A DNA stretch of 64,000 nucleotides from Idiomarinaceae bacterium. GTDB taxonomy: Bacteria; Pseudomonadota; Gammaproteobacteria; Enterobacterales; Alteromonadaceae. A program made the position numbers and the translations under genes. The stretch spans positions 62,001 through 126,000 of the forward strand of contig NYWU01000001.1 of assembly GCA_002685255.1 (NCBI GenBank), in the 5' to 3' direction. Under the pieces are notes generated by a model. The model was not told the DNA's origin. It made no database searches and saw nothing but the letters and a program-made list of their open reading frames with translations. Each line of letters opens with the position of its first letter. The first letter of the stretch is position 1. This document shows, piece by piece, positions 29,772 through 40,339 of the stretch.

Positions 29772-29777
29772 TATAAT
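29772..29777 (+). promoter_or_regulatory. hslR -10 element
   Basis: A perfect TATAAT lies 18 nt before the hslR ATG. No clear -35 is found at the normal distance. The leader would be only about 10-12 nt. Confidence 0.45.
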
Positions 29778-29794
29778 ATTTTCGTGACGATTTT

Positions 29795-30190
29795 ATGACA
29801 CAAGACAGCGGTGTAAGGCTCGACAAATGGCTCTGGGCAGCTCGATTTTATAAGACTCGGGCGCTTGCGCGTCAGATGGTTCAGGCGGGCAAGGTACATG
29901 TTGCAGGTAAACGCAGTAAGCCCTCTAAGCTCGTGCAGGTGGGTGACCGAATCACCTTGCGACAAGGCTTTGACAGCAAAGAGGTCGAAGTGTTGGCGCT
30001 GAGCGAGCAACGACGAGGAGCGCCCGAGGCTCAATTACTTTACCAAGAGTCTGAGGCGAGTATAGAAAAGCGTGAACAGAATGCGGAGGCACGTAAACTG
30101 AACGCGCTTTATAACCCACACCCCGACAAGCGTCCGGACAAAAAACAACGTCGGCAACTGATTAAAATGAAAGATGGTGGTAATACATGA
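29795..30190 (+). CDS. hslR: Hsp15, ribosome-associated heat-shock protein
   Basis: 131 residues. An S4 RNA-binding domain at the N-terminus (VRLDKWLWAARFYKTRALARQMVQAGKVHV) is followed by a basic, highly charged C-terminal tail, as in E. coli HslR. It binds free 50S subunits that still hold a nascent chain. It overlaps hslO by 4 nt (ATGA), the same pairing as in other gammaproteobacteria. Confidence 0.96.
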   Translation: MTQDSGVRLDKWLWAARFYKTRALARQMVQAGKVHVAGKRSKPSKLVQVGDRITLRQGFDSKEVEVLALSEQRRGAPEAQLLYQESEASIEKREQNAEARKLNALYNPHPDKRPDKKQRRQLIKMKDGGNT

Positions 30191-31023
30191 CAACCCAGCT
30201 TGACTATCCAACAGACCAGCTCGCGCGCTACAGTTTTGCTGAGCAAGATGTGCGCGGTGAGATGGTGCAACTTACCAGTAGTTACCAAAGCTTAATTAAA
30301 GGACATCAATATCATCCCGCGGTACAACAGTTGCTCGGTGAAATGATGGCCGCCGTTTCGTTGCTGACTGCGACACTGAAATTTGAAGGTCATATTGCAG
30401 TGCAACTGCAAGGTGATGGGCCGGTCAACTTTGTTGCCGTTAATGGTAATCATGCGTTAGAACTTCGCGGTATTGCTCGGGTACGCGCTGATATTGGTGA
30501 AACTGACTTACGTAGCCTGATAGGTAAAGGACAACTGATTATTACCTTAACGCCGCAGGATGGCGAGCGCTACCAGGGCGTTGTCAGTGCCGATGCGGAT
30601 TCGCTCGCCGAGGTGATTCAAGACTACTTCGAGCAGTCTGAACAGTTATCAACGCGCGTTTGGTTATTCGCTGATGGCGAGCATGCTGCAGGTATGTTCT
30701 TGCAACGTATGCCTGCCTCAGGTAAAGACATGGTGGGCTTTGAGCACTTAGCGACTTTGACGGATACCGTCACCGCACAAGAATTGTTTACGCTGCCGGC
30801 TGAACAACTACTGCATCGACTGTATCACGAAGAGACCGTACATATGTATCCGTCACAACCGGTTCGTTTTGTTTGCGGCTGTTCTAAAGAGCGCACGTTA
30901 GAGGCATTAGCCTCGGTACCTGTCGACGAACTTAAACAGATCCTTGAGCAGGATGGCGAGATTGTCATGACCTGTGATTACTGTCTGACGGAGTATGTCT
31001 TTAAAGACGAAGATTTCGCGTAG
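30187..31023 (+). CDS. hslO: Hsp33, redox-regulated chaperone
   Basis: 278 residues. The N-terminal chaperone domain is followed by the C-terminal zinc redox switch with CGC (FVCGCSKER) and CDYC (MTCDYCLTEYVF), four cysteines spaced as in Hsp33. Oxidation releases zinc and activates holdase function in the cytoplasm. It is translationally coupled to hslR. Confidence 0.97.
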   Translation: MTTQLDYPTDQLARYSFAEQDVRGEMVQLTSSYQSLIKGHQYHPAVQQLLGEMMAAVSLLTATLKFEGHIAVQLQGDGPVNFVAVNGNHALELRGIARVRADIGETDLRSLIGKGQLIITLTPQDGERYQGVVSADADSLAEVIQDYFEQSEQLSTRVWLFADGEHAAGMFLQRMPASGKDMVGFEHLATLTDTVTAQELFTLPAEQLLHRLYHEETVHMYPSQPVRFVCGCSKERTLEALASVPVDELKQILEQDGEIVMTCDYCLTEYVFKDEDFA

Positions 31024-31040
31024 CCGGTCGCTAGATATGG

Positions 31041-31072
31041 AAAAAAAAGAGGTCCTGAAGACCTCTTTTTTT
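31041..31072. terminator. Bidirectional terminator between hslO and der
   Basis: GAGGTC/GACCTC stem with a 5-nt loop (31049-31065), flanked by eight As on one side and seven Ts on the other, so it serves hslO and the convergent der transcript. Confidence 0.92.
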
Positions 31073-31075
31073 GTG

Positions 31076-32515
31076 CTATTTGCTCTTTTTAACAAACTTC
31101 ATCAAGCGACGACGTTTGCGTTGCTGCGATAGCGTCAGGTTGTTCTTCTTACCTGCATACGGGTTTTTCGGTTCACGGAACTCGACTTTGATCGGTGTTC
31201 CCATGACGCCGAGCGCCTTACGAAAATAGTTCGTTAAATAACGCTGATAAGACCCTGGTAAGCGAGTAACCTGATTACCGTGGATCACGATACGCGGAGG
31301 GTTATACCCCCCAGCATGCGCATATTTCAACTTCACGCGGCGACCGCCCACCAAGGGTGGTTGGTGCTCTTCTTGTGCCATCTCCATGATTTTGGTCAAC
31401 TTAGAGGTCGACACACGTTGGGTCGCACTCTTATACGCTTCCTCTACGGACTCAAATAAGTGACCCACGCCAGTACCATGCAGCGCTGAGATGAAATGCA
31501 AACGGGCAAAGTCGACAAAGCCCAAGCGGCGATCGAGTTCTCGTTTGATCTCATCTTTATGGTCTTGCTGCAAGCCGTCCCACTTATTTACCGCAATCAC
31601 GATAGAACGACCTGCATTTAGTGCAAAACCTATCAGATTAAGGTCTTGATCGCTGATGGTTTCGCGCGCATCAATAACCGCCAACACCACGTTGGCATCT
31701 TCGATTGCTTGCAGGGTTTTAACCACTGAGTATTTTTCGATCGCCTCATCGATACGCCCACGGCGCCGTACACCTGCGGTATCGATCAAGACGTACTCAC
31801 GTCCATCTCGCTCCATGGGGATATACACGGAATCACGCGTGGTACCTGGCATGTCGAACACTACCACCCGGTCTTCACCGAGAATACGGTTGGTCAAGGT
31901 TGACTTACCAACGTTCGGACGACCAACTATCGCGAGTTTAAGCGGCAATGCATCATAATCAATTTCATCGTGCTCAAGATCTTCGCTGTCAGGCGCATCC
32001 GGAACAATAACATCTGGATAATCATCGGCTAGCGGCTTGAAACACGAATCTAATAAATACTCGACACCACGACCATGCGCTGCAGCGATACCATAGAGAT
32101 TGCCAAGCGCAAGTGAATAGAAATCCGCCATCGCCGAATCAGCGTCGATACCGTCGATTTTGTTGGCTACCAGATAGACTTTTTTCTTCTGTTTGCGCAG
32201 ATGGGTTGCAATCGCTTGGTCACCGACGGTGACGCCATCGCGCGCATCCACTAAGAACAAGACAACATCAGCCTCTTCAATCGCTTGCAGCGACTGTTTG
32301 GCCATCACCTCGTCGATGCCCTCTTCGTCACCGTGAATACCGCCGGTATCGACAACTATAAACTGATAACCGTCATAATTGGCTTGGCCATACTTACGAT
32401 CACGGGTCAAACCCGGGAAGTCTGCTACCAGCGCATCCCGAGTTCGAGTTAAACGATTAAATAATGTAGATTTGCCTACATTGGGTCGGCCTACTAAGGC
32501 CACGACAGGTAACAT
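31076..32515 (-). CDS. der: Ribosome-assembly GTPase Der (EngA)
   Basis: 479 residues. Two tandem GTPase domains: G1 motifs [14 protein letters not shown] and [14 protein letters not shown], with DTGG and DTAG G3 motifs and NK(I/W)D G4 motifs, then a KH-like C-terminal domain and a very basic tail. It acts in 50S assembly. The ATG at 32515 ([11 protein letters not shown]) is chosen; the open frame starts 15 codons earlier inside the gap behind bamB. It lies in a cluster conserved in gammaproteobacteria. Confidence 0.97.
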   Translation of the reverse strand: MLPVVALVGRPNVGKSTLFNRLTRTRDALVADFPGLTRDRKYGQANYDGYQFIVVDTGGIHGDEEGIDEVMAKQSLQAIEEADVVLFLVDARDGVTVGDQAIATHLRKQKKKVYLVANKIDGIDADSAMADFYSLALGNLYGIAAAHGRGVEYLLDSCFKPLADDYPDVIVPDAPDSEDLEHDEIDYDALPLKLAIVGRPNVGKSTLTNRILGEDRVVVFDMPGTTRDSVYIPMERDGREYVLIDTAGVRRRGRIDEAIEKYSVVKTLQAIEDANVVLAVIDARETISDQDLNLIGFALNAGRSIVIAVNKWDGLQQDHKDEIKRELDRRLGFVDFARLHFISALHGTGVGHLFESVEEAYKSATQRVSTSKLTKIMEMAQEEHQPPLVGGRRVKLKYAHAGGYNPPRIVIHGNQVTRLPGSYQRYLTNYFRKALGVMGTPIKVEFREPKNPYAGKKNNLTLSQQRKRRRLMKFVKKSK

Positions 32516-32528
32516 GTATGAGTACTTC

Positions 32529-33767
32529 CTAATTAACCTCGATGGCGTATAAGTCGCCATCGCGCGTTTGTACGTAAATCGTGTTGCCGTCGACTACTGG
32601 CTGAGCGTAGATTCCGTCTCCACCTAAGTCCATACGGCCGATAATTTCGCCTGAGCTCGGCGATAACCAGTGCAGGTAACCTTCAAAATCACCCAGTGCT
32701 AAATGATTGTTAACGATCGTTGGACCCGTTAATGCACGACCGAACAATTCGTTGTTGCTCCATTGCTCGATACCGCCACGCAAATCTAGGCCAAACACAT
32801 GGCTATTTGAATCAGTTAGATAAATATTTCCGCCATTAATGTGCAGATTTTCATAGGCACTGTAGTCACGCTTCCAGCGGACTTCGCCCGAACGTAGTTC
32901 AAGTGCGGCCAGCTCACCGTTGTAGGCAATCATGTATATAACGCCACCGACAACCACGGGGTTTGAGTCGATATCTGCAAGGGCTTCTAACTCGGTTGCG
33001 CCGGTTGGGTCCCCAACCGCTTGGGTCCATGCTTGCTGGCCATTAGTACCAATCAATACGGATGCACGCCCCGAAGAATCACCTAGAATCACACCACCAC
33101 TGACAATGCTAGGCGCTGAGGCGCCACGTAATGTCAGCGTCGGTGTTTGATATTCGTGAACCCAGTTTTGCTCACCGGTATCTGCCGATAAGCTAATCAC
33201 TTTACCACCGGTGGTGTGCACTACGACCATACCTTCACCGACAGCTGGGTCAGACGTCACTTCATTACCCACTTCAGCGTGCCATGCGAGCTCACCTGTT
33301 TCGGTGTCAATCGCGACAACATCGCCGTTTTCGGTGCCTAAAAATAGCTTATTATACTGGGCAACAAGGCCACCTGAGATGCGCGCTGGGAATGGTGATG
33401 AAAACAAGCCGCTAAACCATCCGTCATCAACACCTTCGTTGATCTCGATAAGATCATGTAACTCAACTTCCCACAGTGTTTTACCGGTTTCTTTATCAAA
33501 CGCTTTCACCACACCTTGGCGATCTGCGGCAAACACCTTACCGTAGGCAACGGTCGGATTCAGGCGAGAAAAGTATTCACCAACACCGTCACCGACTGAA
33601 CGCTCCCATTTAATACGTGTATCCACCTGCTGACTCACAGGTTGCAACGGAGCAACCGTGATCTCTTCGTCGTCATCACCAAACAAAGAACACGCCGACA
33701 GTGAAAGCCCTGCTAAGGCAATCAGACTGGTACGAAATAGAGATTTCATCGCTGTTTTAGACTGCAT
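32529..33767 (-). CDS. bamB: Outer-membrane assembly lipoprotein BamB
   Basis: 412 residues. A lipoprotein signal peptide with lipobox LSAC precedes an eight-bladed PQQ-type beta-propeller with repeated (G)xxxxALDxxTGExxW units ([42 protein letters not shown]). It helps the BAM complex insert beta-barrels. The start at 33767 overlaps the yfgM stop (TAATG) and has a GAAG upstream; the ATG at 33749 is an alternative. Confidence 0.95.
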   Translation of the reverse strand: MQSKTAMKSLFRTSLIALAGLSLSACSLFGDDDEEITVAPLQPVSQQVDTRIKWERSVGDGVGEYFSRLNPTVAYGKVFAADRQGVVKAFDKETGKTLWEVELHDLIEINEGVDDGWFSGLFSSPFPARISGGLVAQYNKLFLGTENGDVVAIDTETGELAWHAEVGNEVTSDPAVGEGMVVVHTTGGKVISLSADTGEQNWVHEYQTPTLTLRGASAPSIVSGGVILGDSSGRASVLIGTNGQQAWTQAVGDPTGATELEALADIDSNPVVVGGVIYMIAYNGELAALELRSGEVRWKRDYSAYENLHINGGNIYLTDSNSHVFGLDLRGGIEQWSNNELFGRALTGPTIVNNHLALGDFEGYLHWLSPSSGEIIGRMDLGGDGIYAQPVVDGNTIYVQTRDGDLYAIEVN

Positions 33768-34384
33768 TATGACTTCGCCAAGCTGTTGAGTTTAAGTTCT
33801 ACTGCCGGAGACAGTGTTGAACCATCGCTGTTCAGTGCGCTTTCATAGGCCTCACGCGCTTTAGCTATATCGCCTTGAGCGGCATAAACATCGCCTTTAA
33901 TTTCGTTAGCGAATGCTAAATAAGCTTTGGGTAACTCTGCGTTGAGTACATCCAATGCTGGTTGGAACTGCTCTTGTGCGGTTAATACACGCGCAAGACG
34001 CACACGGGCGATTGCAGATAAGTTATCATCTGCACCACCATCAATCACCGATTGGAATGACGTGACCGCGGTTGCGAGGTCGCCCTCTTGCGCCGCAAAG
34101 CGACCCAATTGCAACGCGGCGAGATAGCCGTACTGTGAATCCTGATGCGATTTGATAAAGCTCTGTGCGTTAGTGATTGCGCCTTCTTCACCGGCATTGA
34201 GCTGGCTCACTACGGCTTCGTAGCCACGTGAGGCTGTGTTTTGCGCTTCGATAGTCGCTTTGTCGTAATAGCGCCAACCAAAGAACAAGCCTAAGCCAAT
34301 AATCGCGCCTGCGATGATGCCTTTACCGTGTTCAGCCCAAAACTCTTTAATTCGTTCTACTTGTTGTTCTTCTGTTTGATCCAC
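33767..34384 (-). CDS. yfgM: YfgM, ancillary SecYEG translocon protein
   Basis: 205 residues. A short cytoplasmic tail, one membrane helix (GIIAGAIIGLGLFFGWRYY) and a periplasmic TPR-like domain, as in E. coli YfgM, which associates with SecYEG and the PpiD chaperone. It is directly upstream of bamB, and its stop overlaps the bamB start. Confidence 0.94.
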   Translation of the reverse strand: MDQTEEQQVERIKEFWAEHGKGIIAGAIIGLGLFFGWRYYDKATIEAQNTASRGYEAVVSQLNAGEEGAITNAQSFIKSHQDSQYGYLAALQLGRFAAQEGDLATAVTSFQSVIDGGADDNLSAIARVRLARVLTAQEQFQPALDVLNAELPKAYLAFANEIKGDVYAAQGDIAKAREAYESALNSDGSTLSPAVELKLNSLAKS

Positions 34385-34393
34385 AGGACACCC

Positions 34394-35671
34394 CTATTCT
34401 TGTGTCAATGGCTTGAGCGCGACAATCAGCTCGCTCCAACCGAATGTTTGTTGGTCATCAGTCGTCCGCAAGGGTTTGACAGTCAACTGATTATTTTCTA
34501 ATTCATTTTCGCCTAAAATCAGCGCCACTTCAGCACCGGATTTATCGGCTTTCTTAATTTGTTTTTTCATTGCGCCACCACCGCTATGCACGACGATGCG
34601 CAGGTCCGGCAGTTCATTTCTCAGCTTTTCGGCAACAGCTTGGGCGTTAAGTTCCGCAGCTTCACCTAAAGGCATCAAATAGGCATCCACGGCGCGGCGC
34701 GGTGCAAGCTTTTCTTGCTCTTGTAACAGCAATACTAAACGTTCCATGCCCATCGCGAAGCCAACAGCCGGTGTTGCCTTGCCGCCCAGTTGCTCAACCA
34801 AACCATCGTAACGGCCACCGGCACACACGGTACCTTGAGCCCCTAACGCGGTAGTGACCCATTCGAACACGGTGCGGTTATAGTAATCAAGACCACGCAC
34901 GAGGCGCTCGTTGAATACATATTGAATGCCTGCGGCATCTAGACGTGCCTTTAACTCATCGAAATGCTGTTTGGACTCTTCATCCCAGTAGTCCGATAGC
35001 TTAGGAGCGTGTTCTAACAGTTGCTGCGTATTGGCGTCTTTCGAATCCAAAATACGCAGCGGATTAGAATCTAGTCGACGTTGACTGTCTTCGTCTAACT
35101 CACTCTTATATTGTTCTAAATAGTCCCGTAATGCATCACGATAGCGTGCTCGCGCTTCATTTGAGCCAAGCGAGTTCAGTTGTAGCTCAACTTGGTCGGC
35201 GATACCGAGTGCTTTCCAAAGTCTAGCTGACAAAAGAATGACTTCAGCATCAGCATCTGCGCCCTCGAGGCCAAAGGTCTCGATACCAAATTGATGGAAT
35301 TGGCGGTAGCGGCCTTTTTGCGGGCGCTCATAGCGGAACATGGGGCCCATGTACCACAAACGTTGAATCTGATTGTACAGCAAACCATGTTGATTACCGG
35401 CACGCACACAACTGGCGGTGCCCTCTGGGCGCAAGGTCACGCTCTCGCCGTTACGATCGTCAAACGTATACATTTCCTTTTCGACGATATCGGTCACTTC
35501 ACCAATAGAACGTTTAAACAATGCCGTGCTCTCGAGCACAGGCATGCGTATTTCCTGGTAGCCATAGCTTGCGGCAACTTGACGGATAATTGCCTCGACC
35601 TGTTGCCAAGCAGCCGTTTGCTCCGGTAACAGGTCGTTCATTCCTCGAATTGCTTGGATGGTCTTTGCCAC
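34394..35671 (-). CDS. hisS: Histidyl-tRNA synthetase
   Basis: 425 residues. Class II aminoacyl-tRNA synthetase charging tRNA-His. Motif 1 ([10 protein letters not shown] region), motif 2 ([18 protein letters not shown]), the histidine-A motif ([13 protein letters not shown]), motif 3 (GFAMGMERL) and the C-terminal anticodon-binding domain are present. The GTG at 35671 gives an E. coli-like N-terminus ([15 protein letters not shown]) with GGAAG 7 nt upstream; a GTG two codons earlier is possible. Confidence 0.97.
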   Translation of the reverse strand: MAKTIQAIRGMNDLLPEQTAAWQQVEAIIRQVAASYGYQEIRMPVLESTALFKRSIGEVTDIVEKEMYTFDDRNGESVTLRPEGTASCVRAGNQHGLLYNQIQRLWYMGPMFRYERPQKGRYRQFHQFGIETFGLEGADADAEVILLSARLWKALGIADQVELQLNSLGSNEARARYRDALRDYLEQYKSELDEDSQRRLDSNPLRILDSKDANTQQLLEHAPKLSDYWDEESKQHFDELKARLDAAGIQYVFNERLVRGLDYYNRTVFEWVTTALGAQGTVCAGGRYDGLVEQLGGKATPAVGFAMGMERLVLLLQEQEKLAPRRAVDAYLMPLGEAAELNAQAVAEKLRNELPDLRIVVHSGGGAMKKQIKKADKSGAEVALILGENELENNQLTVKPLRTTDDQQTFGWSELIVALKPLTQE

Positions 35672-35707
35672 GGTCACTCTTCCGTTTAGCCTACAAAATA
35701 AGCGCGT

Positions 35708-35736
35708 ATTATAGAGTCTTTACGACGGCGGGTAAA
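35708..35736 (-). promoter_or_regulatory. hisS promoter candidate
   Basis: Minus-strand TTTACC (35736-35731), a 17-nt spacer, TATAAT (35713-35708) in the 60-nt gap after ispG. It would let the hisS-yfgM-bamB-der part be transcribed separately from ispG. Confidence 0.55.
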
Positions 35737-35737
35737 A

Positions 35738-36856
35738 TCAGTTGTCGATTTCTTTTACGTCAATGCGATGCTTTTTGACATATTCAACGCGATCACGGAT
35801 CTGAGCTTCCAATTGATCGACGAGATCATTGTTATCAAGTCGCAGTTTTTGGCGCTCACCGCCGATGTACAGGCCACTCTTGCTTTTTGCACCGGCCAGA
35901 CCGACTTCTGAAATCAAAGCTTCACCGGGACCATTGACCACACAGCCAATAACCGACACATCCATCGGCTCGGTGATGTCCTCGAGTCGTTGCTCCAACG
36001 CATTCACCGTAGAAATCACATCAAATTCTTGGCGTGAACAGCTAGGGCAAGCAATGAAGTTAATACCGCGCGAGCGGATACGCAGAGATTTAAGGATATC
36101 AAAGCCCACTTTGATTTCTTCGACAGGATCAGCGGCCAGTGACACGCGTAAAGTATCACCGATGCCTTCTGCTAATAACATGCCTAAGCCAATGGAGGAT
36201 TTAACCGAGCCACTGCGGAGGCCACCTGCTTCGGTAATACCTAAATGCAACGGCTGCTCGATTTGCTTAGCCAATAGGCGGTATGATTCTACCGCTAAAA
36301 ACACGTCGGACGCTTTAACACTGACTTTAAAATCTTGAAAGTCTAAGCGGTCCAAGATATCGACATGTCGCATCGCAGATTCAACCAGCGCTTCTGGTGT
36401 TGGTTCACCATACTTCTCTTGCAGCTCACGCTCTAACGAACCGCCATTCACACCAATGCGAATTGGAATGTTCTTATCCCGTGCCGCATCGACGACGGCG
36501 CGAATACGGTCTTCTCGACCGATATTACCTGGATTAATTCGTAAACAGTCGACACCGTATTCAGCCACTTTGAGTGCAATACGATAATCGAAGTGAATAT
36601 CCGCGACTAACGGAACAGGACTTTGTTGTTTGATCAGCTTAAACGCTTCCGCCGCGTCCATCGTCGGCACCGAAACACGGACAATGTCGGCTCCTGCTGC
36701 AGCAATACGTTTAATTTGCTCAACAGTGGCTTGCACATCGGTTGTTTCAGTGTTGGTCATCGACTGAACGGCAATGGGCGCATTGTCTCCAATCGGCACA
36801 TTACCTACATAAATCCGACGGGAAGGTCTGCGCTTAATTGGATTTTCGTGCATCAT
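35738..36856 (-). CDS. ispG: 4-hydroxy-3-methylbut-2-enyl diphosphate synthase
   Basis: 372 residues. Penultimate step of the MEP isoprenoid pathway, using a [4Fe-4S] cluster. A TIM barrel ([31 protein letters not shown]) is followed by the cluster domain with ligands in ACPSCSR and [10 protein letters not shown] (three Cys and a Glu). Two adjacent ATGs begin the frame. Confidence 0.97.
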   Translation of the reverse strand: MMHENPIKRRPSRRIYVGNVPIGDNAPIAVQSMTNTETTDVQATVEQIKRIAAAGADIVRVSVPTMDAAEAFKLIKQQSPVPLVADIHFDYRIALKVAEYGVDCLRINPGNIGREDRIRAVVDAARDKNIPIRIGVNGGSLERELQEKYGEPTPEALVESAMRHVDILDRLDFQDFKVSVKASDVFLAVESYRLLAKQIEQPLHLGITEAGGLRSGSVKSSIGLGMLLAEGIGDTLRVSLAADPVEEIKVGFDILKSLRIRSRGINFIACPSCSRQEFDVISTVNALEQRLEDITEPMDVSVIGCVVNGPGEALISEVGLAGAKSKSGLYIGGERQKLRLDNNDLVDQLEAQIRDRVEYVKKHRIDVKEIDN

Positions 36857-36876
36857 AACGGCTTACACTCAGTCTC

Positions 36877-38019
36877 TTAATTGCTTGAAGGAATCGTTAA
36901 TCGTGCCACACGATCTTGGCGATATTGTGACAAGTCTAGCGTATTGCCCGCGTAGGTTATAGTCACAGCGGCAGGCTTACAAATGGTTGCCGAAAACGGC
37001 GCTGAGCCGGGTACCGGCATACGATAGCCCTGTGCTTTGGTACCAATCGCTTGCACTTCGCCATCGGCGTCTTCAACTTTTACCCAGCATTCTTCACTAA
37101 ATTCCATCACCAACGTAGCGGCTGGTGCGGCATCTGCTGAATTTTCTGTAGTTTCTGTATTCTCTGCCACAGTTGGTTCAGCTTCTACCACAGGTGCTTG
37201 CTCTTGCGCGTCTGTGTCACCCGAGTCGTTGACCTCGTTACCGTCTGATGCTTGCTCTGTCACTTCCGGGGTTTCTTGTGGATTCGCCGATGTTTCTGGC
37301 AGTTCTGAAACGGGCTGCTCGATAGCGTCTGAATTCATTTCATCCTGTTGTGCAGGGTCATTGATACTTAACGAGGTACTTGCATCGGCAGCGCTGACTT
37401 CAGACTCGAGTACAGGTTGCTCGCCCGATGTTGTTTCTTGGGATTCGTTTGACTGACGTATGGTCGGCGTATCTTCGCGGTTTTCTGGTTGCGCTGACTC
37501 GCTTTGCTCAGTGACTGCTTGTTCAACGTCGTTGCTCAGCTTGGAAAAGCTTAAATCGCTGTCTTGCCACCACCAAATCACTAACGCAATAACCACCACA
37601 ACCACCAACCAAGTAATCATCATCAGTCGGTTGTCACTTTCTTGGTGTTTTACACGACGCGAAAAGCTTTGCATCGGTGTGCTTTCTGGCTCTTGAATAT
37701 TAAGTGACTTATACGCTTCATCGATTTGGCTTTGGTCAACACCTAGCAGCTTTGCATAGGCACGCAAGTAGCCTTTGACAAAGGTCGTGGTTGAGAAAGT
37801 GGTATAATCATCTGCTTCGATGAGTTCAATCACTTGCAGTCGCAAGCGTAGGCGATCGGCAGCCTCACGTGGCGTCATCGATTTTGCTTCGCGCGCCTGT
37901 TTGAGTATATGCCCAGGGCCTGCTGTTGGGCGACTCGGTTGCTCTGGCGACGACATTGGTTGTTCGTTATTTTGGTCCGCGCTTGAGCTGTTATTTGCAG
38001 ATGAGTTATCGGCAGTCAT
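36877..38019 (-). CDS. rodZ: Cytoskeleton protein RodZ
   Basis: 380 residues. An N-terminal helix-turn-helix domain of the Xre type (LKQAREAKSMTPREAADRLRL, binding MreB), one membrane helix (about residues 133-152, LMMITWLVVVVVIALVIWWW), a long acidic Ser/Thr/Glu-rich periplasmic linker (about 160-290) and a C-terminal beta domain (EECWVKVEDADG). It controls rod shape. The linker is low-complexity and probably disordered. Confidence 0.95.
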   Translation of the reverse strand: MTADNSSANNSSSADQNNEQPMSSPEQPSRPTAGPGHILKQAREAKSMTPREAADRLRLRLQVIELIEADDYTTFSTTTFVKGYLRAYAKLLGVDQSQIDEAYKSLNIQEPESTPMQSFSRRVKHQESDNRLMMITWLVVVVVIALVIWWWQDSDLSFSKLSNDVEQAVTEQSESAQPENREDTPTIRQSNESQETTSGEQPVLESEVSAADASTSLSINDPAQQDEMNSDAIEQPVSELPETSANPQETPEVTEQASDGNEVNDSGDTDAQEQAPVVEAEPTVAENTETTENSADAAPAATLVMEFSEECWVKVEDADGEVQAIGTKAQGYRMPVPGSAPFSATICKPAAVTITYAGNTLDLSQYRQDRVARLTIPSSN

Positions 38020-38067
38020 GATCTTTGGGTCGTTCCCTAGTTTAACTAAAGTTAAGCGAATTGCATT

Positions 38068-38478
38068 CTAGCGACGTTGTGCACAGTTATTTTGCTGACC
38101 TGATTGCGCGCCTAAGCGTTTAGCTTGGGCAAATGCGCGCTCGGCTGCTTGGTGCTGACCTGATAAACACAGCGCTACCGCATAATTGTTGTGCAGAACT
38201 CCGCTCATAGGTTGCCATGATAATGCTTCTTGGTAAAGTAGCAACGCGGAATTGACACGTTCTTTACTTAAATACCAGTGGCCGAGCGCTAGGACGGTAT
38301 CAATGCGCCGAGGAGCGGCGAGAAATGCTTGCTTTAAATGACGGCCAGCATGATCCAATTGATTTTGCTTCAAATACGCCATCCCTGCGCGTAAGTGGGC
38401 ATCGGCAGCCGCGTTACGGCCTGTTGCAGCACAAGCGCTTAACCCCCAACTCATCAGGATAACTATCAACCAACGCAC
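38068..38478 (-). CDS. pilF: Short PilF/PilW-like TPR lipoprotein
   Basis: 136 residues. A lipoprotein signal peptide with lipobox LSAC precedes about three TPR units (AHLRAGMAYLKQNQLDHAGRHL; RIDTVLALGHWYLSKERVNSALLLY; VLHNNYAVALCLSGQHQAAERAF). By position (between rodZ and rlmN) and motif it is PilF, the pilotin for the type IV pilus secretin, but PilF is normally about 250 residues, so the C-terminal half is missing. Only 48 nt separate its stop from rodZ, and no remnant of the lost part is seen. Whether it still works as a pilotin is open. Confidence 0.8.
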   Translation of the reverse strand: MRWLIVILMSWGLSACAATGRNAAADAHLRAGMAYLKQNQLDHAGRHLKQAFLAAPRRIDTVLALGHWYLSKERVNSALLLYQEALSWQPMSGVLHNNYAVALCLSGQHQAAERAFAQAKRLGAQSGQQNNCAQRR

Positions 38479-38520
38479 TGAGATACTCCTTCATTAGTAA
38501 CTCGAGTGCGCCGTTACTGA

Positions 38521-39657
38521 TTAGCTCGATTTCACCTCAATCGAGCTACCGCCACGTTGTGCTTGTTGGCGCTTGAGAATACGTTTAGTTCTATCGATCA
38601 CATCACCGACCAACTGACCGCATGCGGCATCGATATCGTCGCCTCGAGTTTTACGAACCATGACGGTAAAACCATAGTCCATTAATACCTTAGCGAAACG
38701 GTCAATACGCGAATTACTCGAACGACCATAATCAGATCCTGGGAATGGATTAAACGGAATCAGGTTGATTTTGCTCGGTGTATCTTTAAGCGTACGCGCG
38801 AGCTCATGCGCTTGATCCATCGAGTCGTTTACGTGATCGAGCATGACATACTCAACCGTTACTTTATGCTGAGCTTTTGACTGCTCAACGTATTTACGAC
38901 TCGACTCTAAAAACTGTTCGATGTTGTACTTTTTATTGATCGGTACGATTTCATTGCGCAGTTCGTCGTTAGGCGCATGCAACGAAATAGCGAGCATTAC
39001 ATCGATTTGCTCGCGTAGCTTGTCCAATGCGGGTACCACACCTGAGGTACTCAAGGTGACTCGACGTTTAGACAAACCAAAACCATAATCGTCCATCATA
39101 AGGTCCATCGCTGGCACCACATTGTTGAGGTTAAGCAACGGTTCGCCCATCCCCATCATGACGACGTTAGTTACAGGTTTAATACCTGTTTTACCATAGG
39201 CTCCTAGTAGCTGATTCACACGCCACACTTGGCCGATGATTTCCGCTACGTTGAGGTTACGGTTGAACCCTTGTTGACCCGTTGAGCAGAAAGTGCACTC
39301 AAGGGCACAGCCTACCTGTGACGAGACACATAATGTGGCGCGATCGCGTTCTGGAATCCACACAGTTTCAACGTCTTGACCATCAAACAATGTCATCACG
39401 AACTTAATGGTGCCATCGCTTGACTGCTGTTGTTCACGGATTTCTGGCGCGCGAATTTCAGCACATTGTTTGAGTTTCTCGCGTAATCCTTTGTTGAGAT
39501 TGGTCATCTCATCAAAGTCGTCGACACAAAAGTGATAGAGCCATTTCATGACCTGGTCGGCACGGAACGGTTTTTCGCCCATATCTTTGAAAAAGGCTTT
39601 CATCCCGTCGCGGTTCAGGTTTAGAAGATTCACTTTTTTATCGATAGCGTTGGTCAT
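38521..39657 (-). CDS. rlmN: 23S rRNA A2503 / tRNA A37 methyltransferase RlmN
   Basis: 378 residues. Radical SAM enzyme with the cluster motif CALECTFC (CxxxCxxC), preceded by CVSSQVG, and the resolving C-terminal cysteine in [11 protein letters not shown]. The ATG at 39657 is chosen for its AGGAA ribosome site and the family N-terminus ([16 protein letters not shown]); the frame runs 17 codons further up without support. Confidence 0.96.
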   Translation of the reverse strand: MTNAIDKKVNLLNLNRDGMKAFFKDMGEKPFRADQVMKWLYHFCVDDFDEMTNLNKGLREKLKQCAEIRAPEIREQQQSSDGTIKFVMTLFDGQDVETVWIPERDRATLCVSSQVGCALECTFCSTGQQGFNRNLNVAEIIGQVWRVNQLLGAYGKTGIKPVTNVVMMGMGEPLLNLNNVVPAMDLMMDDYGFGLSKRRVTLSTSGVVPALDKLREQIDVMLAISLHAPNDELRNEIVPINKKYNIEQFLESSRKYVEQSKAQHKVTVEYVMLDHVNDSMDQAHELARTLKDTPSKINLIPFNPFPGSDYGRSSNSRIDRFAKVLMDYGFTVMVRKTRGDDIDAACGQLVGDVIDRTKRILKRQQAQRGGSSIEVKSS

Positions 39658-39671
39658 AAATTTCCTGTATC

Positions 39672-39701
39672 TAAAAAGTACCGTGCGCCAACGGGCGCAC
39701 G
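39672..39701 (-). terminator. Terminator after ndk
   Basis: CGTGCGCC/GGCGCACG stem, 4-nt loop (39682-39701), followed in minus direction by GTACTTTTT. It separates ndk from rlmN. Confidence 0.8.
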
Positions 39702-39743
39702 ATTTCATTCGTTAAACGATCAGTCTTGCTCAAGAGGCGAGAC

Positions 39744-40175
39744 TTATCGAGTACGTGGGCAGATCTCTTCATCGCTGAAGAAGTACGCGATTTCGCGTGC
39801 TGCTGTTTCAGCTGCGTCAGAACCGTGTACTGCGTTCTCGTCGATAGTTTCAGCATAGTCTGCACGAAGCGTGCCCGCCAATGCGTCGGCTGGGTTCGTT
39901 GCACCCATGATTTCACGGTTTTTCAGGATAGCTTCTTCGCCTTCCAATACTTGTACTACGATTGGACCTGAAGTCATGAATTCAACCAATGCGCCGAAGA
40001 AAGGACGCTCGCTGTGTTCGGCATAGAAGCCTTCAGCTTGTTCTTTGCTCAAGTGCATCATTTTTGACGCTACGATACGCAAACCTGCGCTTTCGAAACG
40101 ATTATAGATTGCGCCGATTAAGTTTTTCGCAACCGCGTCGGGCTTAATAATTGATAAAGTGCGCTCTAAAGCCAT
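39744..40175 (-). CDS. ndk: Nucleoside diphosphate kinase
   Basis: 143 residues, normal length. It balances (d)NTP pools by a phospho-histidine mechanism; the catalytic His lies in [12 protein letters not shown] and the N-terminus [12 protein letters not shown] is typical. It is monocistronic, with a clear -10 upstream and a terminator behind. Confidence 0.98.
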   Translation of the reverse strand: MALERTLSIIKPDAVAKNLIGAIYNRFESAGLRIVASKMMHLSKEQAEGFYAEHSERPFFGALVEFMTSGPIVVQVLEGEEAILKNREIMGATNPADALAGTLRADYAETIDENAVHGSDAAETAAREIAYFFSDEEICPRTR

Positions 40176-40226
40176 CTTTTTTACTCCAAAATGGGTATTT
40201 AACCAGAGGTGAAAATTTCCGCGCGA

Positions 40227-40232
40227 ATTATA
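40227..40232 (-). promoter_or_regulatory. ndk -10 element
   Basis: Perfect TATAAT on the minus strand, about 52 nt before the ndk ATG. The expected -35 zone is T-rich and matches poorly. Confidence 0.55.
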
Positions 40233-40339
40233 CGTTAGATCTCGGAAAAAATCGAATATCTATTGATTGTTTTTTAACTCGTTCTCAGCTAGTATCGAAA
40301 AACGTTTAGCCTTATAGACGTCCAAAAGGAGTCCGTCAT

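Noticed and set aside
29593-30034. Two minus-strand frames around the hslR start
   Set aside because: They are antisense to hslR or lie in the gspC/hslR promoter gap, with no coding support.
37100-37560. Low-complexity Ser/Thr/Glu-rich stretch as a possible repeat or foreign segment
   Set aside because: It is the variable periplasmic linker of RodZ, expected to be of low complexity.
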